A DNA stretch of 64,000 nt. It comes from Drosophila persimilis. Taxonomy: Eukaryota; Arthropoda; Insecta; Diptera; Drosophilidae. A program made the position numbers and the translations under genes. Location of the stretch: assembly GCF_003286085.1 (NCBI RefSeq), contig NW_020825379.1, positions 20,001 to 84,000 of the forward strand, written 5' to 3'. The notes under the pieces were generated by a model. That model did no database searches. It was not told where the DNA came from and worked only from the letters and a program-made list of their open reading frames with translations. How positions within the stretch are numbered: position 1 is the stretch's first letter; every line of letters starts with the position of its first letter. Below, piece after piece: positions 20,796 to 31,693 of this stretch.

Positions 20796-21370
20796 TTAAT
20801 GCAGCTCGTTCAGCACCTTGCTCGCGCCCACGAAGTTGGTGGCGTTGTCGCTGTACACCTTCTCCGGAAGGCCTCTTCTCCCGATGAACCTTTTAAAAAC
20901 AGATAAAAAACTATCAGTGGGCAAATCTGCTACAAGTTCCAGGTGAACAGCTTTTGATACAAAGCAGACGAAGACGGCTATATATGTCTTAATAGGGGGC
21001 CTGCCGCGAATTTTGAGAGACACGTAGAATGGGCCGCAGAAATCTACCCCACAAATCTATCAGCTGGCAGGTTTCCCATGATCTGTCCCTGTAGGACTGG
21101 CTTGTATCGGAAGCAGTGCACAGAATTTCTCAGGATCCTTGTACATGCTTCTCGAGCATTGATTAGCCATATCTGCTGCCTTAGCAAAGAAACCATGACT
21201 TTGGCGCCTGCAAAAGTCAAAAGGCGATGCAAATTGCGAAGATAAAGCGTCACGAACTGCGACTTTTGCGACATCAGCAGAGGAAATTTGGCGTCATGCG
21301 GAATCTCTGCGTTGAGCAACCTTCCTCCCACTCGAATCAGTCGCAGCGTTACTCCGTCGAGTTCGCTCAC
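20796..21370 (-). pseudogene. pol: BEL-2 integrase, broken and truncated
   Basis: 21044-21370: LRLIRVGGRLLNAEIPHDAKFP, VSLLRQQIWLINAR and CFRYKPVLQGQIMGNLPADR (zinc domain, with one Cys changed to His in NSVHCFRYK). 20796-21023: LKIRGRPPIKTYIAVFVCF, KAVHLELVADLPTDSF, FIGRRGLPEKVYSDNATNFVGA, with the second catalytic Asp. Between the two frames the CGVDFCGP block is present but out of frame (about 21030). The sequence ends at the X2 module before the catalytic Glu region. Confidence 0.75.
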
Positions 21371-21433
21371 ATGTATGAACGGTGACAGGATTTCCGACCT
21401 CGCTAGCTTGTGGAATTCTGGTCATAACTCGTG

Positions 21434-21932
21434 TCATTGGACTACTTCTACCAGCCTTAGAAATGAGACCTTAAGTTCTTTGGCTGACAGAACGACCTCT
21501 CGAGTACGCTGGCTTCCTTGTAGGAACCGGTTTACATATGCCATAATCCGAAGCAATTTCTCAAAAGAAGAGCATCTTTCAATCAACTCGATGAAATCAT
21601 TGGCCTGACACTTTGCCACTGAATGTGTTGCCGAACACTTCTTGTTTTCCGACCGTTCCATTTCTGGGGACAACTCAAACTGATGTAGACTCCTCAGAAT
21701 TCCTGAGCAGAAATTGGGGACCATCAGTCCACTATGAGCACGTTACACCGTCTACGTCTGTGCCACGTGACACTAAATCGGCTGGGTTTTGCTCAGTAGG
21801 AACGTGCCGCCAAGTAACTCCACTTGAAGATTCCTGGATTTCAGCAACCCTATTGGCCACAAACGTTGCGAGCGTGGCTGGATCCCTTTCCAGCCAGTAC
21901 AAGGTGACTTGGGAGTCCGACCAAAAGTTCAC
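21434..21932 (-). pseudogene. pol: BEL-2 RNase H and connection
   Basis: Two frames. 21732-21932 reads FWSDSQVTLYWLERDPATL, ATFVANRVAEIQE and TEQNPADLVSRG (RNase H end). 21434-21724 reads SIEKCSSFEKLLRIMAYVNRFLQ-type sequence (RCSSFEKLLRIMAYVNRFLQ), the linker typical between RNase H and integrase in BEL elements. A frameshift near 21730 separates them. Confidence 0.75.
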
Positions 21933-21939
21933 ACTTGGT

Positions 21940-23403
21940 GGTTTTACTATCAGGTCTCAGGACACATTGATGTGGAATGTAGTAATGGCGTCCTGGAGGA
22001 GTGTCTGGAAGCAATGACATGTGGCCAAGGATGAGATACTCTTTCATAAACTCCATATACAGATCATGCCAATACTGATCTCGTGCAAGTCTGCGTTCTA
22101 GGGATAAAAAGCGGCGTTTTGCCGTCTCGAACGAGAAACCCAACACGTTGGGATTTATTTTAAATGGCAGCCCCACTCCAAAACGACCCGATTCGAGCCT
22201 GCATAAATTCTGCTTAAAGATTTGTTCACAAGCCAATTGTTCAGCTGTATAAACAGCCTTCGACTTCTCTAGGACCTGTTCCAATTCCCAAAAGCACTCC
22301 TCCAGAGAGTCGAGAGAACAATGATCGCTACCAAAAGCGATATTGCATACAGCATCCGGTGCTGATGCCTTATATTTTCCTGATACAATCCATCCCAACA
22401 ATGTTTTCTGGATTGTTGGATGTTCGGAACTTGCCTTTAATTGGCCTACACACATTAACTCATAAAAGGTTTCTGCCCCTATCAATAAGTCAACCTTAGC
22501 AGGCTTGTAAAACTGCGGGTCTTCTATCTGCAGGTTTGCTGGTATCTTCCATTGGGCGAAATTGACAACATGATCGGGCTGGTATGTGGAAATCGACCTT
22601 AACACCCCAAAATCGGAATCAAAGTTGTGATCGTTGATACGAGATTGGACAGAAGTATGAATCTTGTGCTTTATGACGACCGAGTTTTTTCCAACAGTTG
22701 TGATGTTAAGGCACGAATCATCACGGCGCAATCGTAAGCGCTGGGCTAGATCCTCGGATATAAAATTAATTTGCGAGCCGGAATCTAGAAGTGCCCGTGC
22801 ATACTGAAATTGTCCGGACCGATCTTGCACCTTTACAACAGCGGTAGCAAGAATAACCTGGTCAGCACTAGTAACGTGACTAGAATAAGCTGTCTGAGGC
22901 TCAGACGATGACGAATGTGTTACTGGCACAGAACTAGGCCCATTTTGCTGTGGCTCAACCCCGTATCGATGAAGCAGAGTGTTATGGGGCTTAGAGCACA
23001 CTCGACATTTTGTTGTCTTGCACCTCGTCACTGTATGACCTGGCTTCAAACAATTTATGCACAGTCGGAGTTGCTTGGTGATATCGAACCGTTGAAGAAC
23101 AGGAAGACCACTAAACGATTGACAATTGCTTATGGTATGATTCCCCGCGTGGCAATAGCTACATTTCGAATCAGCTCGCCTATTCGTCTTTGCACATGAA
23201 AATGACGATTTAGTGGGTCCTTTACTTGTCTCTTGTTTAGTTTTACCCTTATTCAGTGTTGACTCTTCGGCAGCTAGATGCTGATAGCGCCGATTCAGCT
23301 GGGCTGCGCACTCGGACCAAGACGGCAGTTTATCGTAATCCAGTTGCTCTATGGCCTGACCTAAGGCATGAAGCAGAAGCTTTTGTTGTGCGGGGAATGT
23401 CAA
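21940..23403 (-). pseudogene. gag-pol: BEL-2 zinc knuckles, protease and RT start
   Basis: Contains YQHLAAEEST, then CSYCHAGNHTISNC, CINCLKPGHTVTRC and CRVCSKPHNTLLHRYG (about 23160-22980). The protease has ALLDSGSQINFISEDLA (about 22790) and VDLLIGAETFYELM. RT begins RRFLSLERRLARDQYW, LILGHMS and YYIPHQCVLRPDS (about 21980) but is cut just before VVFDAS. The frame then passes into RNase H sequence in the wrong phase, so the polymerase core with YVDD is absent. Confidence 0.85.
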
Positions 23404-24031
23404 ACAACTGCGAAACAGTATCAGAAAAGATCAAATATTTTTTGTCGTAAACCTCCTTCAAACTATCAAGAGCCTTCTCATAATTTTCTGCACAGATCTG
23501 AAACGCTCTCACTGTTACCAATGCATCGTCAACGAGACACGACAGTAAGTGGTTGAATTTTTCCACATTTGATAATATTGGGTCGTTATGCACCAAACTC
23601 TCGAAAAGGCTTATAAAGTTTTTAAATTCAGCATGTTTTCCACTAAACTTGGGGAGATTCATTTTAGGCAGATGTGATGAATGACGCTGGCTACTCCTAT
23701 CCCTCCTTTGTATTCGCTGAGTTTCGGGTTCTTTAAGTGCAGACATGTACAGAGCCTTTGTGGTAACACACATATCCTCGACCGATGCTCGTAGATCGTG
23801 GTTGGGACTTAAACCATCCGCGTCTGCCTGTATATCCATCAACTTTTCACAATAATTTTCGATCAGCTCGAGTCTGCATTTAATTTGAAGAGAGTCGAAC
23901 GAAATAGTTTTTTCCTCAAAGGCCGTTCTCACACGACTTAGATCGCCCATCACCCTATCGTGTCTTTGCATTGCTGTTGCTAACTTTTGCAGGACTTTTG
24001 GACCCCCTCCTTCTTTTGAAAGTTTAGACAA
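23330..24031 (-). pseudogene. gag: BEL-2 Gag, amino-terminal part
   Basis: From the MSKLSKEGG start (24031) through charged helices to the capsid domain: KMNLPKFSGKHAEFKNFISLFESLVHND, KFNHLLSCLVDDALVTVRAFQ and EVYDKKYLIFSDTVSQLFDIPR. It loses frame near 23400. Compared with BEL-3, about 60 residues of the capsid C-terminal part are missing there, and the next frame resumes at LPSWSECAAQLNRRYQ. Confidence 0.8.
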
Positions 24032-24622
24032 TGGTTAACCAAAATACTGTAGTGTATGCAAAAAACTATGAAAGAACCGAAATTTACACAAAAAATCTGT
24101 ATCGGCTTCAATAGATGTCAACGGCAGCAACGGAAAAGTTTGCAATTATCATGCAAAAAACTATGTATCGGCATCAAAGGGTTAACGCTGCGAAACAAAC
24201 ACAAATTATGCTGCCAATCCACACAACCAAACGCAGCCAAATTATGCACAATTTGGCGCAACGATAGCGTTACCGAAGTAAAGGCAGCACCAATAAGCGG
24301 TACTTCGCAAAAGAGAATTGAAACCAGCGGCAATGACCGGAGCGTCTGATTAGCAAGTACCGTAAACCCTCATTAATTTGCACTTCTCTTCAATTCACCA
24401 ATATTCCGCATATAATAAATATTTTATGTTGCTGGCTGTTCACTTTGGTTTATTTTATTACTTTGTGTTTTATTTAATTGGTATTCCAATTCAACGAGGT
24501 GCCAAAAATTGAGACCAGTGGCCAACAGAACAAAAAAAACAATGACTTGTGCCGAGACAACGAAGATGCACTGTAGGTCACTGGTTTGTCGTGCGAATTT
24601 CCACGAAATGCTGGATGCAGAT
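24032..24622 (-). other. BEL-2 leader
   Basis: About 590 bp between the primer site and the gag ATG at 24031. It is AT-rich with a repeated GCAAAAAACTATG phrase (24058 and 24150) and a related AATCTGTATCGGC/ATGTATCGGC pair. No coding signal is seen. Confidence 0.55.
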
Positions 24623-24640
24623 GTCCCTGCTCGGGCGCCA
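24623..24640 (-). promoter_or_regulatory. BEL-2 primer binding site (Lys-tRNA type)
   Basis: On the minus strand: TGGCGCCCGAGCAGGGAC, one base after the LTR. It resembles the well-known lysine-tRNA primer site (TGGCGCCCGAACAGGGAC) at 17 of 18 positions. BEL-3 and BEL-4 have a different site, TGGCGCCCCCGGGTGGAC. Confidence 0.8.
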
Positions 24641-24641
24641 A

Positions 24642-24930
24642 TGAAAGATTCGGAAGAGTTTTTCCAAAATAAACGTTATGATGACTCCGGTCCAGCGGGC
24701 TCTAGTTGCGGTTTTTTTACTTTAAATTGTCAGGTAGTTTATGACCAAATAAAACAAGTGCTCGAGTTCAAAGCATTTATTGGACAGATAGCAATCACTC
24801 CCCTACTCCACCGCCGAGCCGATCTTGCATGCGCAGAGAGCAGTACAAGAGCGCGGCGTGTGAGAGCAAAAGCTCTGCTCACAACATCGCACACGCTAAG
24901 ATAGGGTAGTTACGATCGTCTGCTGCAACA
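24642..24930 (-). repeat. BEL-2 5' LTR
   Basis: On the plus strand it reads TGAAAGATTCGG to TGCTGCAACA. Its first 30 bp resemble those of the BEL-3 LTR. The primer site lies next to it at lower coordinates, which fixes it as the 5' LTR of a minus-strand element. The following bases 24931-24935 (GTGTT) are the flanking target, part of BEL-5. Confidence 0.8.
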
Positions 24931-24956
24931 GTGTTCATTTAAAATTCTTGGAAAAA

Positions 24957-25983
24957 ATGTCCGACTCATTTAATGTTACTCATTCTAATTTAGAAGAGCT
25001 TGATGTAAGCGAAATTGGCAGCGACTTAAGCAACCATTTTGAGGATTTGGCGATGAAAATCGAAGTTCGTATTCGCTCAGCTCTCCGCAGGACTACCCAG
25101 AACATGCCGCATCGCTCAACGACACGAGCTCAACGTTACTGTGCGGTCACGATATCATATGCCTGACATCAAACTTCCCACTTTCCGTGGAGGTTATACT
25201 GAGTGGGCAGACTTTTACTCGATGTTTAGCACAGTAATAGATCAGGAGCCCTTTCTATCAAAGATTGAGAAGTTCCAGCACCTGCGCTCATGTTTGGATG
25301 GACCTGCCCTGGAGGCTGTTCGCTCTTTGGAAGTATCGGAGAGCAATTATGATATTGCATTGGACATTTTAAACAATCGTTTCAATAATAAACGTTTGAT
25401 CTTTCAGGCACACGTCGCTGAGATTCTGAGGCATGAGAAGGTTGAAGATGGGTCAACTACAAAGCTACGTACTTTTTCGGACAAGCTTCATTCTCACATG
25501 AGAGCGCTTAGGTCGATGGTTACCATGGAGGAAATAGCAGGATGCATCATCGTTCACTCCACATACAAGTATCTCGACTCTGATACCAGGACCAAATGGG
25601 AGGAGCTGTCGCCCCCTAACGTCATACCAACATTGGACCATTTTTCGGTTTTTTTGGAGAGGAGATGTCAAGCCATGGCGACCATGGATCAAGCTATGTT
25701 GATACAAACCAATAGAAGTCAGGTTGGAAAACATAAACGAATCACTCATTCAAAACACAGTCTTGTTGCTACAAATACAATCGTATTGGAATGCGTATTC
25801 TGTGATAGTAAATGGCATAACATTTACAGCTGCACTCGCTTTGGAAACCTTTCGCCATCTTTGCGTCTTAGAGAGGCAAGGAAGCTTAGAGTTTGCTTCA
25901 ACTGTTTGAAAAAGGGACATCGGAATACCTCCTGCAGTTCAGGCTCTTGTCGCACATGCGGTGAAAAGCATCATACCCTTTGA
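24957..25983 (+). pseudogene. gag: BEL-5 Gag with zinc knuckles
   Basis: ATG 24957 opens a frame of about 70 codons, then a shift near 25130 moves to the frame read to 25983. Capsid: MPDIKLPTFRGGYTEWADFYSMF, KFQHLRSCLDGPALEAVRSL and LDILNNRFNNKRLIFQAHV. Knuckles: CVFCDSKWHNIYSC (about 25796), CFNCLKKGHRNTSC (about 25895) and CRTCGEKHHTL (about 25950). TGA at 25981 interrupts before the protease, which is in another frame. The coiled N-terminus and capsid are typical of BEL-clade Gag. Confidence 0.85.
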
Positions 25984-26685
25984 CATATCAACAATCCGTT
26001 GCCTACGTCAGTTAACACGAAACCTGCAAACGCTACTACGTCTCCTATTCAGACAGACTCATGCTCAGGCCCCAATCTTTCAAGTTCTCTTGTTGCCGCT
26101 TCATCACCATGCTCGCCTCCTGCTCAGAATCTTAGCTCAGACGTAGTGCTTCTAGCCACGACAGTCATTATGATAAAGAGTCGATTTGGTGATCTTCTTT
26201 TTTGCCGGGCTCTTCTGGATTCAGGCTCTCAGATTAATTTAATAACCTCTCGCTTTGCTCAGAAGCTTCAGCTGAAACGAGCCAAAGGGTCGGTATCAGT
26301 ATCCGGTATCGGCGCTGATTCTGCATTTCTCACGGAAGGTTCAGTAAATATGGTCATTCAATCCAGGACTTCCGATTACTTCACGAGTCTCACAGCTCTC
26401 GTTGCTCCACGTATTACAGGAAACCAGCCTGCTTCTTCATTTGATGTATCCAATTGGGAAATGCCATCCAATATCAGCCTTGCTGACCCACATTTCAAAA
26501 AATCTCAGCGCATCGATGTACTTATTGGAGCCAGCTTATTTTACGACATTTTATGCGTTGGACAGATCAAATTGGAGAGGGGACTTCCTATAATACAAAA
26601 AACCCGTCTCGGCTGGGTTGTCACAGGTGGAGGTCATTACACCCACAGCTCAGTGCTCCTAGCTGCCTCTGTATTTGGACGTTGA
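25984..26685 (+). pseudogene. pol: BEL-5 aspartic protease
   Basis: A Ser/Pro-rich linker leads to VVLLATTVIMIKSRFGDLLFCRALLDSGSQINLITSRFAQ (active-site DSGS about 26217). SRTSDYFTSLTALVAPRITGNQP, ISLADPHFKKSQRIDVLIGA and LERGLPIIQKTRLGWVVTGG follow. This is the standard BEL protease region. The sequence stops resembling BEL at about 26685, where the RT entry region (FLSLERRL to VVFDAS) would be expected. Confidence 0.82.
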
Positions 26686-26879
26686 CATGCAATGACTGCA
26701 TCTTTCAAGAGGCGATGCCGTTTCTGCACCGTCAAGTGGCCCGTGTTACACCAGTAGAAGGCTGTTACGCGTGGATCCCAGGCAAAACGCAGCCCTCCTC
26801 CCGCCCAACCGACCGAGGGGCGCTGCCGCATGACGCGCGGTGCGTAGCCGAACCAAACGCGAACATGCAAGAAAGATAA
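26686..26879. other. Unassigned GC-rich segment between BEL-5 protease and the LINE fragment
   Basis: This 190-bp stretch is clearly richer in G and C than its neighbours (for example CCTCCTCCCGCCCAACC and GCGCTGCCGCATGACGCGCGG). It has no recognised motif. It could be the 3' end of the adjacent minus-strand LINE or part of a lost insertion. Confidence 0.4.
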
Positions 26880-27715
26880 CTATTAGACTAACATTCGAGG
26901 AAAATTAGCACTAAACTTACTAAGAAACTAAGTATGCAATCAAAATACAAATACCACTACAGTTACTAATTAATAGAAAGGTGTGTAAGGATTAGTAATT
27001 TAATAAGAGGAAGAGAATTAGTGTTGGATATATTATGGTAGAGGGAATTATAATCCGAGCATAAGACCCTAAACGGTTCATGCAAGGAATAATTCGATCT
27101 ACAAAGTGGAAGGAACAACGGTATAAAATTTCTAGTCAGTCTAATAGGAATCGTGAAGTTTATGCGGCTCAACAGATCAGGGCTGTCTATGTCAGCCCTG
27201 ATCAAGTTGTGCATAAATATCACACGAAGCATTTTTCTACGGTTAACGAAGGATGGGAGGTTTACTAATAGTAGTCTACTAGAGTAAGATGGGAGTCTTA
27301 CACCCGCATCCCAGTTAAGGCCCCGCAGAGCAAAGAGTAAAAAGTTGTTCTGTACTGATTCTATACGGTCCTGGAGTACTTTGTACTGAGGGCACCATAC
27401 ACAGGAGCCGTATTCTAAGATCGGACGAACAAGCGAGGTATAGAGAGTCTTTGTTATATAGGGGTCGTCAAATTCCTTTGACCACCTCTTTATAAACCCA
27501 AGCACGCCCATGGCCTTATTTACCATGGTAGAAATGTGTTCGGAAAACTTTAACTTGGGGTCTAACATAACGCCCAGATCATCCACCAGGGTAATTCTCT
27601 CAAGAGAACAACCAAATAGGGTGTAGGGAGCCAACAAAGGGCTAGAACGATGAAATGTCATAACTTTGCATTTCGAGGCATTAAGGTGTAACAAGTTTGC
27701 ACAACAGCATGACTG
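26880..27715 (-). mobile_element. 5'-truncated LINE fragment: RT C-terminal region
   Basis: The minus-strand ORF at 26966-27694 (242 codons) reads LNASKCKVMTFHR, LFGCSLERITLVDDLGVMLD, KAMGVLGFIKRWSKEF, TLYTSLVRPILEYGSCVWCP and RIESVQNNFLLFALRGL, the thumb region typical of non-LTR retrotransposon RTs. The ORF has a stop at 26966 and an AT-rich 3' part to about 26880. The palm with YADD is missing, so it is truncated at the 5' side near 27715. No poly(A) or target duplication is evident. It is Jockey- or CR1-like from these phrases; the exact clade is not settled. Confidence 0.75.
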
Positions 27716-28325
27716 AGACCAACAATTCAGCCAAAGTTAGTTACGACTCTTCTTCGATTTCGTACCGTTCGTATAGCATTGACTGGTGACATTTTTAAAA
27801 TGTATAGATGCGTCCGTGTCTCGCCCCCAAGATAGTTTTCTGCAGTGCATACTTTGGCGTGACTCACCTCTCGAGGAGCTAAGAACATTCAAGCTGGATA
27901 TCGTAACCTATGGAACGAAACCAGCAGCATTTCTGGCCGTCCGTTCAATGCACCAACTAGCGGCAGACACGAGTTCGTTATATCCAATTGGCTCTGAAGT
28001 TGTGCTGCGGGACTTTTACGTGGATGATTTGCTAACGGGGGGAGATACTACAAATGAGGTGCTGGAAATAGTTCGCCAGGTGTCAGGACTCTTAGCCAAA
28101 GGAAATTCCAAGATCAGGAAATGGTGTTCCAACGATACATCTGTACTCGATCAAACACCCCATGAAGATAGGGAAACATTTGTTAAATTTACTGATGGCA
28201 GCGATGTAACCAAGACGCTAGGTTTAGCATGGAATCCCACTTCGGATGAGGTACTATTTTCATTCTGTCCCAATCAAGTCCCTTCGAAACCAACTAAGCG
28301 AGTTGTATTGTTAACGATTTTATGA
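27716..28325 (+). pseudogene. pol: BEL-5 reverse transcriptase core
   Basis: Sequence resumes at the RT palm (QPKLVTTLLRFRT and ALTGDIFKMYR, about 27722-27808). The frame from 27786 reads FLQCILWRDSPLEELRTFKLDIVTYGTKPAAFLAVRSM, then LRDFYVDDLLTGGDT with the YVDD catalytic box (about 28017) and KIRKWCSND. The stop at 28323 falls just before the IYDPLGLIGP-type phrase, which continues in another frame at 28325. The RT N-terminus was lost at the LINE junction. Confidence 0.82.
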
Positions 28326-28900
28326 TCCACTCGGACTTATAGGGCCAGTAATTACTAAAGCAAAAATATTTCTACAGAAGCTATGGAAAGAAAACCTTCA
28401 TTGGGATGAAAGTCTGCCAGTCTCCTTACGCACAACTTGGATCAACTTTATTCAGCAGTTTGACTCTATGCAACAAATTTCTTTCCCGCGCCTATCGTTC
28501 CGTCGAAGCAGCAACCTTGAAATGCATTGATTTTGTGATGCCAGCATGAGTGCTTATGGAGCTTGCATCTACGCTGTTTCGCAAGGCGACAATGGAGTCA
28601 AGGCAAATCTTCTATCTTCCAGATCTCGTGTAGCGCCACTGAAGACTATCACAATACCCAAGTTGGAATTATGTGGTGCAGCTCTTCTCGCTCAGCTTAT
28701 GCATGAAGTGTCTTTGATGAACTTCAATTGCTCTTATTATTGCTGGTGTGACTCCACAGTCGTTTTGGCTTGGATCAAGAATCAAGACTTTCTGTTATTC
28801 AGGAACTCACATCTGGAATGTCTTGGCTGCACGTGCCAACTGATCTAAACACTGCCGATATGCTTTCTCGAGGATCATTACCTACTTACTTACAGATCAT
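28326..28900 (+). pseudogene. pol: BEL-5 RNase H
   Basis: After the frameshift the sequence keeps YDPLGLIGPVITKAKIFLQ (28323-28380). The ORF at 28546-28848 reads SAYGACIYAVSQG, LLSSRSRVAPLKTITIPKLELCGAALLAQL and YYCWCDSTVVLAWI, all RNase H hallmarks. A shift near 28800 and a further break before 28900 (ADMLSRG phrase) damage the end. Confidence 0.78.
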
Positions 28901-28961
28901 TACATACTTGACAGCCAGTAAGGATCAATGACCAAGTACGCCTGCTCTTCCAGAGCCGGTT

Positions 28962-30022
28962 TTGGAGGCACGAAAAACCATAATAATTACAAACTGCGCG
29001 TCTAGATATTTGGTGGAAGAATCAAAGTTTGTAAATTCCTTCCCCAAAATGCAACGAATTTTTTCGTATGTATGCAAATTCATTCATCGACGAAATTCTG
29101 GAATAACTGTGGAGGACTTGTGTTTGGGAACCGAACTGCTTCTTCGTCTTACTCAGCAATCTCGTCTATCTACTGAAATAAGAGCCCTGGAAACGCGAAA
29201 GGACATCAAGGCTTCAAGCTCGATCGTCTCGCTTTCGCCATTTTTAGATGATTGCGGTTTGCTTCGAGTTGAAGGGCGTCTTAAAAACTCTACCTTGGAC
29301 TTCGAAGCACGGCATCCCATAATATTGCCCAAGAATCATTCCATCACTTCTACTCTGATACGACACTTACACGAAAAACACCTTCACGCTGGACCCCAGT
29401 CGCTATTAGCAAATTGGCAGATCTTCCGGTGGACAGAGTCAGCGAATCTCGTGCATTTTTAGTTACCGGCGTGGACTATTGCGGTCCGTTCCTGTATAAA
29501 TCAGAAGTTCGAAACCGGCCCCCACTAAAGTGCTACATGCTACATCGAGCTTGTGAAGGATCTTACAACGTCTGCGTTCCTCTCTGCTCTACGCCGTTTC
29601 ATTTGCACCCGTGGAAGACCGATTCGTATTTGGTAAGATAATGCCACAAATTTTGTTGGAGCGCGCAACCAACTGGCGGAACTTAAGTCGCTATTCCTAA
29701 GCGACAGTCATCAAGAAGCCGTGCATCAAGCTTGTCTCGCCGATTGCATCGATTGGCGTTTCATTCCTCCTAGATCGCCACCTTTTGGAGGATTGTGGGA
29801 GGCGTCAGTCAAGCTTGCTAAACATCATCTTCGACGTACCCTTGGATCTTCGCTTCTTGGATTTGATGAGCTGCGCACTCTCGCGTGCTATATCTGTGCA
29901 ATCATTAATTCAAGGCCATTTTTTCCTCTTTCAGAGAACCCTGCAGATCTCGATGTACTCACGCCCAACCATTTTCTGGTTGTCGCCCCCATCACAACCT
30001 TCTTGGAGCCTGACTTGGTTCA
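28962..30022 (+). pseudogene. pol: BEL-5 integrase, first part, frameshifted
   Basis: Three frames in order. 28962-29462: KMQRIFSYVCKFIHRRN, SSIVSLSPFLDDCGLLRVEGRL and HEKHLHAGPQSLL, where the zinc domain is then deleted. 29414-29641: LPVDRVSESRAFLVTGVDYCGPF, holding the first catalytic Asp. 29721-30022: DWRFIPPRSPPFGGLWEASVKLAKHHLR (catalytic Glu about 29800), INSRPFFPLSENP and DVLTPNHFLVVAPITTFLEPDLVH. The segment 29640-29700 holds the ATNFVGA phrase in another frame. The gene is then cut by BEL-3 at 30023. Confidence 0.82.
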
Positions 30023-30333
30023 TGAAAAATTAGAAGAGTTTTTCTAATTGAATTACCGAAAATTTTGGGTGGCTGTAATTTAAATTATTTATTTGGCGGG
30101 GCGAAAAATTGATACGCTCGATCTAATTCAAGGTTGGCGAACAACTATCTTTTCTTCACAATTCAAATCTCTTACTCTAGCTAACCTACGGTGGCAAAGC
30201 GGGGCGAATTCGCCAAGAGCGAGAGAGCGGGCTTTTATTGCGCTCCCGCTTTGCCCTAGCCTAACTTACACTAGACTTCATAATTAAGATCAATAACTAA
30301 TAATTGTGGCCATGGATGGAAGGTCACGCAACA
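30023..30333 (-). repeat. BEL-3 3' LTR
   Basis: Same sequence as 36762-37072 with about three changes. The integrase stop lies within 30 bp of it at 30362. Confidence 0.92.
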
Positions 30334-30361
30334 CCGGCCCCGTTGAACGCCTGCATCGGCT

Positions 30362-31591
30362 TCAACACATTGGGAGCGGCGCTAATTTGTGTATGGCCCG
30401 CCGAAAAACCGCTCCAGTGCTAGTCCTTATTTCGACGACCCTAACCATGCCGTCCTCTCCTGCGTGGGTGGCGATGACCCTCCCCACGAGCCACTCCTGA
30501 GGCGGCAGATTGTCCTCGGCCACGAATACGAGGTCTCCTTCCTCGAGGTTCGGTTGCTGCTGGTGCCATTTGCCCCGAATTTGCAGCCCCAGGACATATT
30601 CGCGGGACCATCGCTGCCAAAACGCTTGCCTGACTGACGAGACAAGTCGCCATCGCCGCAAGCAACTGAGACTCTCCTGGTCCGGAGTCCGCAGTGCTGG
30701 GGGGGCGATGAGCGACCCGCCTGTCAGCAGGTGCCCGGGTGTTAGGGCCTCGCCGTCGCTTGGATCTTGGCTGATGGCTCCCAGCGGCCTCGAGTTCATT
30801 ATGGCCTCGATGCCGACGAGGACTGTGGCGAGCTCTTCGGCGGTTAGGAGCGCGCTGCCTACCGCCCGTAGGAGTAGGCTCTTGGCAGTTTTTACACCTG
30901 CCTCCCATAACCCTCCCATGTGTGGAGCTCGCGGCGGTATGAACGCAAATTCGCATCCGTTCTTTGACGCGAATTCGCGAATTGCGTCTCCTTGCTCCTT
31001 GAGCCTGATCCCCAGAGCGCTGAGATGGCGGCTCGCTCCGACGAAGTTCGTCCCGCTGTCGCAATGGACGACTTGGGGATATCCTCTGCGACCGACGAAC
31101 CTTTGGAAAGCCAACAAAAAACATTCGGTGGTTAGATCGGAAACTATTTCTAGGTGAACCGCCTTGGACGCAAAACAAACAAAAAGCGCAATGTATGACT
31201 TGTATGGGGGCCTTCCGCGAATTTTCGATGTTGCATGCACTGGGCGGAGAGCACGGAGTCGATCTGCGGGTAAATTCCCCATGAGTTGCGTCAGCAATCG
31301 AGGCTTGCATTTAAAACAGCGCATACATGATCGAACTGTCTGACGGCAGACCTCCTGAGCGTTCACTATCCACACGCTCTGTCGAAGGATGCTCACAAGT
31401 GCTCGTGGGCCGACATGAAAATTCGAATGGTGCAGATGACGAATATAGCTTCGCACGAATTGCGAGCGCTTAGTCAAAAGCAGAGGAAACTTGGCATCGT
31501 GTGATATAGGAGCTTTGGCTAGTCGCCCCCCCACTCGCAACAACGAAAAGTTGCACCAAGTCCCTGTGTCTTCATGGATGAATGGGTTCAA
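30362..31591 (-). pseudogene. pol: BEL-3 integrase lacking the first catalytic aspartate
   Basis: 409 codons: LLRVGGRLAKAPISHDAKFP, HVGPRALVSILRQSVWIVNA and CMRCFKCKPRLLTQLMGNLPADR (zinc domain). Then LRALRPVHATSKIRGRPPYK, where BEL-4 has the CGVDFCGP block; here about 11 residues including that Asp are gone. Second Asp in HCDSGTNFVGA, Glu in HMGGLWEAGVKTAKS. The C-terminus has WQRWSREYVLGLQIRGKWHQ and VGRVIATHAG, ending at KLAPLPMC. The in-frame loss should abolish strand transfer. Confidence 0.87.
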
Positions 31592-31693
31592 CCGCTGAAG
31601 ACTAGGACCAATTGTAGATCCTTTCCTAACCTTTTCGAATTCTCCTTGATACTCGTGATGCTGGACGATTTCGACAATTTTATAAAAGGCTAG

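Larger units (their letters stand above)
20731..24930 (-). mobile_element. BEL-2: BEL element with 5' LTR only, 3' end truncated
   Basis: Minus-strand element with its 5' LTR at 24642-24930, primer site at 24623-24640, leader, gag, protease, part of RT, RNase H and integrase. The integrase is cut at 20731 by the DINE-like module X2, so the C-terminus and 3' LTR are missing. RT is mostly deleted (junction near 21940). It is the same lineage as BEL-3 and BEL-4, from the LTR start TGAAAGATTCGGAAGAGTTTT and very similar Gag, protease and integrase. Confidence 0.85.

Noticed and set aside
26686..26879. GC-rich segment as a possible structured RNA gene
   Set aside because: No consistent cloverleaf or long stem could be drawn by eye, and there are no box motifs.
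30441..31310. Long open frames in other phases over the BEL-3 integrase (and 41435-42223 over BEL-4)
   Set aside because: They overlap the integrase in the antisense or shifted frame. Their Arg/Ser/Pro-rich composition is typical of shadow frames in GC-rich coding sequence.
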